In this document: piece by piece, positions 6,302 to 8,450 of the stretch
How positions within the stretch are numbered: position 1 is the stretch's first letter
How the letters are laid out: each line of letters starts with the position of its first letter
From: Comamonadaceae bacterium
GTDB taxonomy: Bacteria; Pseudomonadota; Gammaproteobacteria; Burkholderiales; Burkholderiaceae_C
Length of the DNA: 8,450 nt
Reading direction: 5' to 3'
Assembly: GCA_947460165.1 (NCBI GenBank)
Contig: CANHKH010000127.1
Span: 1-8,450 of the forward strand
Notes under the pieces: generated by a model
Told to the model about the DNA's origin: nothing
Database searches by the model: none
The model's input: only the letters and a program-made list of their open reading frames with translations
Program-made: the position numbers and the translations under genes

Positions 6302-6463
6302 GCGGTGGGCTTTCTTGGGATAAGAGTTTTCCCGATTGGTTAAATATTGTCACGTCCATTCACCTGATGGACTTTTCTGTGCTGATGTGGTTTTTAATTC
6401 GAACCAATTTTGAAGTCATTTCATTGTGGGCGTTTTTCACAGCATGCCCATCACTGAGTTGGG
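6302..6463. promoter_or_regulatory. AT-rich divergent intergenic region with an inverted repeat
   Basis: These 162 bases separate egtB (minus) from the GNAT-aminotransferase gene (plus) and are visibly richer in A/T than the flanking coding DNA. They must hold the promoters of both genes. The clearest element is a 6-bp perfect inverted repeat GTCCAT/ATGGAC (6354-6359 with 6367-6372, 7-nt loop), followed by TTTT on the plus strand. A -10-like TTTAAT lies at 6393-6398 without a fitting -35. A TTCGAA palindrome at 6398-6403 lies between GG(T)n and AACC flanks. I could not assign a convincing promoter to either gene. Confidence 0.4.
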
Positions 6464-8224
6464 TTGAATAAGGACTTTCTCTGGGGACTGGTCCCGCCTG
6501 AACAGGCCTTATTTCTGGCCTCTAGACACGACTTTCGTCATGGGACGCTGTCCAAGACCACTGTGGCAGCGTTGATCGCAAAGCTGCTGCCATCAGCGAT
6601 GGAGACAACTTTTGGAAAGGGCACAGCGTTGGGTACGACCTTGACTTACAAGCTGGCCAGCACCTCCGAAGAATTTGAGGGGATTCACCATCTCAACTAC
6701 CTCAGCTTTGTCGAAGAGATTCCGCAGCATCCGCCCAATCCACAGCGCCGTCTGGTGGACCGCTTTCACGAAGAGAACACCTATGCCATTTGTCTGGAGG
6801 GCAGCCAACTGGTGGGCATGGTTGCCGGGCGATGTCAGCGCCCTTTCTCCTTGGACTCCAAAGTCGTCAATCTGGATGCGCAACTTCCAGCGCATACCAA
6901 AGTGGTGGAAGTTCGCCTGCTCGCAGTGGCCGCTCCCTATCGCAAACAGTCCGTTTTCGCCCGGCTGGCGGGGCTGCTGGCGCGTCACTTTCGCAGCGCT
7001 GGCTGCGATCTGGCCGTCATCTCAGGCACCCTGCGGCAGTTGGCTTTGTACCGTCACCTGGGATTCGAGCCGTTCGGGTCGCCCGTCGGCACGGGCGAGT
7101 CCATGTATCAACCCATGTACATGACGCTGCAGCGTTTCAAAGCCAGGTCCCAAGCCCTGATGGTCCAGGGTGCAAACCAACCCATTTCTTTGTTGCCAGG
7201 GCCGGTGGAGCTTGCACCTGCCGTGATCAAGGCGTTTCAAACACCTGCGCTGTACCACCGAGATCCACGATTTGCCGACTTGATGGCGCGTGTGCGCCAT
7301 CACTTGTGCAGACTGACCCGCGCCAGCCATGTGGTGCTGCTGTCTGGCTCGGGTACCTTGGCCAACGATGCGATCGCCGCGCAATTGGCAGCTGCGGGTC
7401 AGCCGGGCGTGGTGCTGTCCAACGGTGAATTCGGTGAGCGCTTGGTGGACCATGCCAGGCGTTCGGGGCTGAACTTCCATGTCATAGATGCACCCTGGGG
7501 CGAAGCCTTGAGCATGGCCCAACTGGAGCACCACCTGAGCTGCCGCAAGACTGCCTGGGTGTGGGCCGTGGCGTGTGAAACTTCTACAGGCACGGACAAC
7601 CAAGTTGAAGTTCTCAAGCGCTTGTGTCGCACCCACGGCGCAGACTTGTGCCTGGATGCTGTTTCAGCCATAGGCCTTCGCGAGTTGGACTTGAGTGGGG
7701 TGCGCTTGGCCAGTGGCGTCAGTGGCAAGGCGTTGGGTTCGTACTGCGGGCTGTCCATGGTTTTTCATGACGGCAAGCTGCATTCAGCGCAACACATACC
7801 GCGTTACCTGGATCTGCCTGCCTATGAAGCCTGCATGGGCGTGCCCTTTACGCAGTCGTCCAACCTGCTGGCTGCACTGGACATCGCCTTGGGCCAAACC
7901 GATTGGCCAGCGCGTTGGCGTGCGATCCAAAGCGCCGATGCGGCACTGTGCGCCGGCTTGCTTGATAAGGGGGTGCAAATCGCAGGCGGACCTGTCCGGA
8001 CACCTGGCATTGTGACCTTGGACATTCCCCGCGACATTGACGCGGCTGTGTTGCTCAAGGCCATGGCCCGGCAAGGCTTTCTGCTTGCCGGTCACAGCCG
8101 GTACCTGCAGCAACGCAACTGGATTCAAGTGTGCTTGATGGGGCAGCTGCACCATGACCTGCTGGACATGCTGCCGAACAAACTGGCGCAGCAGCTCCGC
8201 ACTCTTGATGGCGAAGTGGATTGA
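6464..8224 (+). CDS. GNAT acyltransferase fused to class V PLP-dependent aminotransferase
   Basis: This 586-aa protein has two domains. Residues about 58-225 are a GNAT domain: LVGMVAGRC (116-124) and VEVRLLAVAAPYRKQSVFARL (148-168) correspond to beta4 and the acyl-CoA loop, and LYRHLGFEPFG (195-205) is the usual C-terminal helix. The loop reads RKQSVF instead of R/Q-x-x-G-x-G/A. Residues about 240-580 are a fold-type I class V aminotransferase close to the AEP/alanine-glyoxylate group: LLPGP (243-247), SGSGTLAN (294-301), CETSTG (371-376), D398 in DAVSAIG, and probable PLP lysine K422 in VSGKALG. The expected carboxylate-binding Arg near the C-terminus (RIGxxG) appears as Gln in IQVCLMG (554-560). 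The only start that gives full length is TTG at 6464, with no good Shine-Dalgarno; the first ATG in frame is at 6599 (residue 46), just before the GNAT domain, and is a real alternative. I do not recognise the pathway. Confidence 0.85.
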   Translation: MNKDFLWGLVPPEQALFLASRHDFRHGTLSKTTVAALIAKLLPSAMETTFGKGTALGTTLTYKLASTSEEFEGIHHLNYLSFVEEIPQHPPNPQRRLVDRFHEENTYAICLEGSQLVGMVAGRCQRPFSLDSKVVNLDAQLPAHTKVVEVRLLAVAAPYRKQSVFARLAGLLARHFRSAGCDLAVISGTLRQLALYRHLGFEPFGSPVGTGESMYQPMYMTLQRFKARSQALMVQGANQPISLLPGPVELAPAVIKAFQTPALYHRDPRFADLMARVRHHLCRLTRASHVVLLSGSGTLANDAIAAQLAAAGQPGVVLSNGEFGERLVDHARRSGLNFHVIDAPWGEALSMAQLEHHLSCRKTAWVWAVACETSTGTDNQVEVLKRLCRTHGADLCLDAVSAIGLRELDLSGVRLASGVSGKALGSYCGLSMVFHDGKLHSAQHIPRYLDLPAYEACMGVPFTQSSNLLAALDIALGQTDWPARWRAIQSADAALCAGLLDKGVQIAGGPVRTPGIVTLDIPRDIDAAVLLKAMARQGFLLAGHSRYLQQRNWIQVCLMGQLHHDLLDMLPNKLAQQLRTLDGEVD

Positions 8225-8265
8225 ACATGCGAATCAGACGGTCAGCATGCGTTGGGTGATGCCAC

Positions 8266-8406
8266 TCATGGCTTGCTGACGTCTTGCACTGGCTGGGCAC
8301 TCGCGCGCTCGGGCAAAACCAGCTCGTCACCGGCAAGCCCTTTGAATCGTTGGTGGATGCGAAGCGCAAACTCCAGGCCACTGACTGGGTTCGCATTTGC
8401 AGCCAT
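8266..8406 (-). CDS. Small hypothetical protein, tentative (46 aa)
   Basis: The ATG at 8406-8404 follows AGGAG (8420-8416) with a 9-nt spacing, which is a good Shine-Dalgarno. It opens a 46-codon frame starting MAANANPVSGLEFALRIHQ and ending in QDVSKP and TGA at 8268-8266. The peptide is soluble-looking, with no membrane segment, and I do not recognise it. The same DNA is also open on the plus strand from 8260 to the window end (in-frame TTG at 8284), codon-aligned antisense, and GC3 there is higher by eye (about three quarters versus three fifths). Only one of the two can be the main gene. The purines of the ribosome site would also read as Glu-Glu-Glu in the same frame, so the site could be chance, or the ORF could be a remnant of a longer gene interrupted by the in-frame TAA upstream. 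Confidence 0.35.
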   Translation of the reverse strand: MAANANPVSGLEFALRIHQRFKGLAGDELVLPERASAQPVQDVSKP

Positions 8407-8450
8407 GGCAAAGAACTCCTCTTCATCCGTAAGAACTTACCGCATGTCGG

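Noticed and set aside
5180..6343. 387-codon plus-strand frame antisense to egtB
   Set aside because: The minus strand carries a full-length EgtB with intact iron ligands; the antisense frame shows no family motif and reflects GC3 bias.
6354..6376. Intrinsic terminator (inverted repeat plus TTTT)
   Set aside because: No gene is transcribed into this site on the plus strand and the T-run is only four bases, so an operator or chance repeat is more likely.

Overview
The window looks like chromosomal DNA of a high-GC betaproteobacterium, most likely Burkholderiales and plausibly Comamonadaceae. This rests on strong GC3 bias, gene families and gene neighbourhood only; no marker gene is present, so the assignment is an inference. 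There are eight well-supported protein genes, one tentative small ORF at the right edge, and no tRNA, rRNA, CRISPR array, insertion sequence or integrase.

Left block (1-2637, all minus strand). A YhaJ-like LysR regulator (1687-2637) is followed by a renalase-like FAD oxidoreductase (485-1552). Ten bases further on comes the 5' part of gluQ (1-474), the glutamyl-queuosine tRNA(Asp) synthetase, which runs off the window.

Central block (2757-4967, plus strand), divergent from the LysR gene. It is a tight three-gene unit: a YhhW-type pirin, a small flavodoxin-fold (WrbA-like) protein, and a second, longer pirin-family protein. Both pirins keep all four metal ligands, at identical residue numbers. 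The 119-bp gap between the LysR gene and the first pirin holds an array of TTTGAA/TTCAAA half-sites with a T-N11-A LysR box, overlapping possible promoters on both strands. The simplest reading is a LysR-controlled response to quinone or aromatic/flavonol compounds: a flavodoxin-like quinone reductase plus two cupin enzymes, with the divergent regulator controlling itself and the operon.

Right block. An EgtB-type ergothioneine sulfoxide synthase (5033-6301, minus) converges on the pirin operon and has no egtD beside it. An AT-richer 162-bp region separates it from a divergent gene (6464-8224, plus) encoding an unusual fusion of an N-terminal GNAT acyltransferase domain and a C-terminal class V PLP-dependent aminotransferase. 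This fusion is the least explained element in the window. Its aminotransferase half keeps the PLP-binding residues but appears to have lost the arginine that binds the substrate carboxylate in its relatives. The last 226 bases carry only a small minus-strand ORF and a competing open plus-strand frame.
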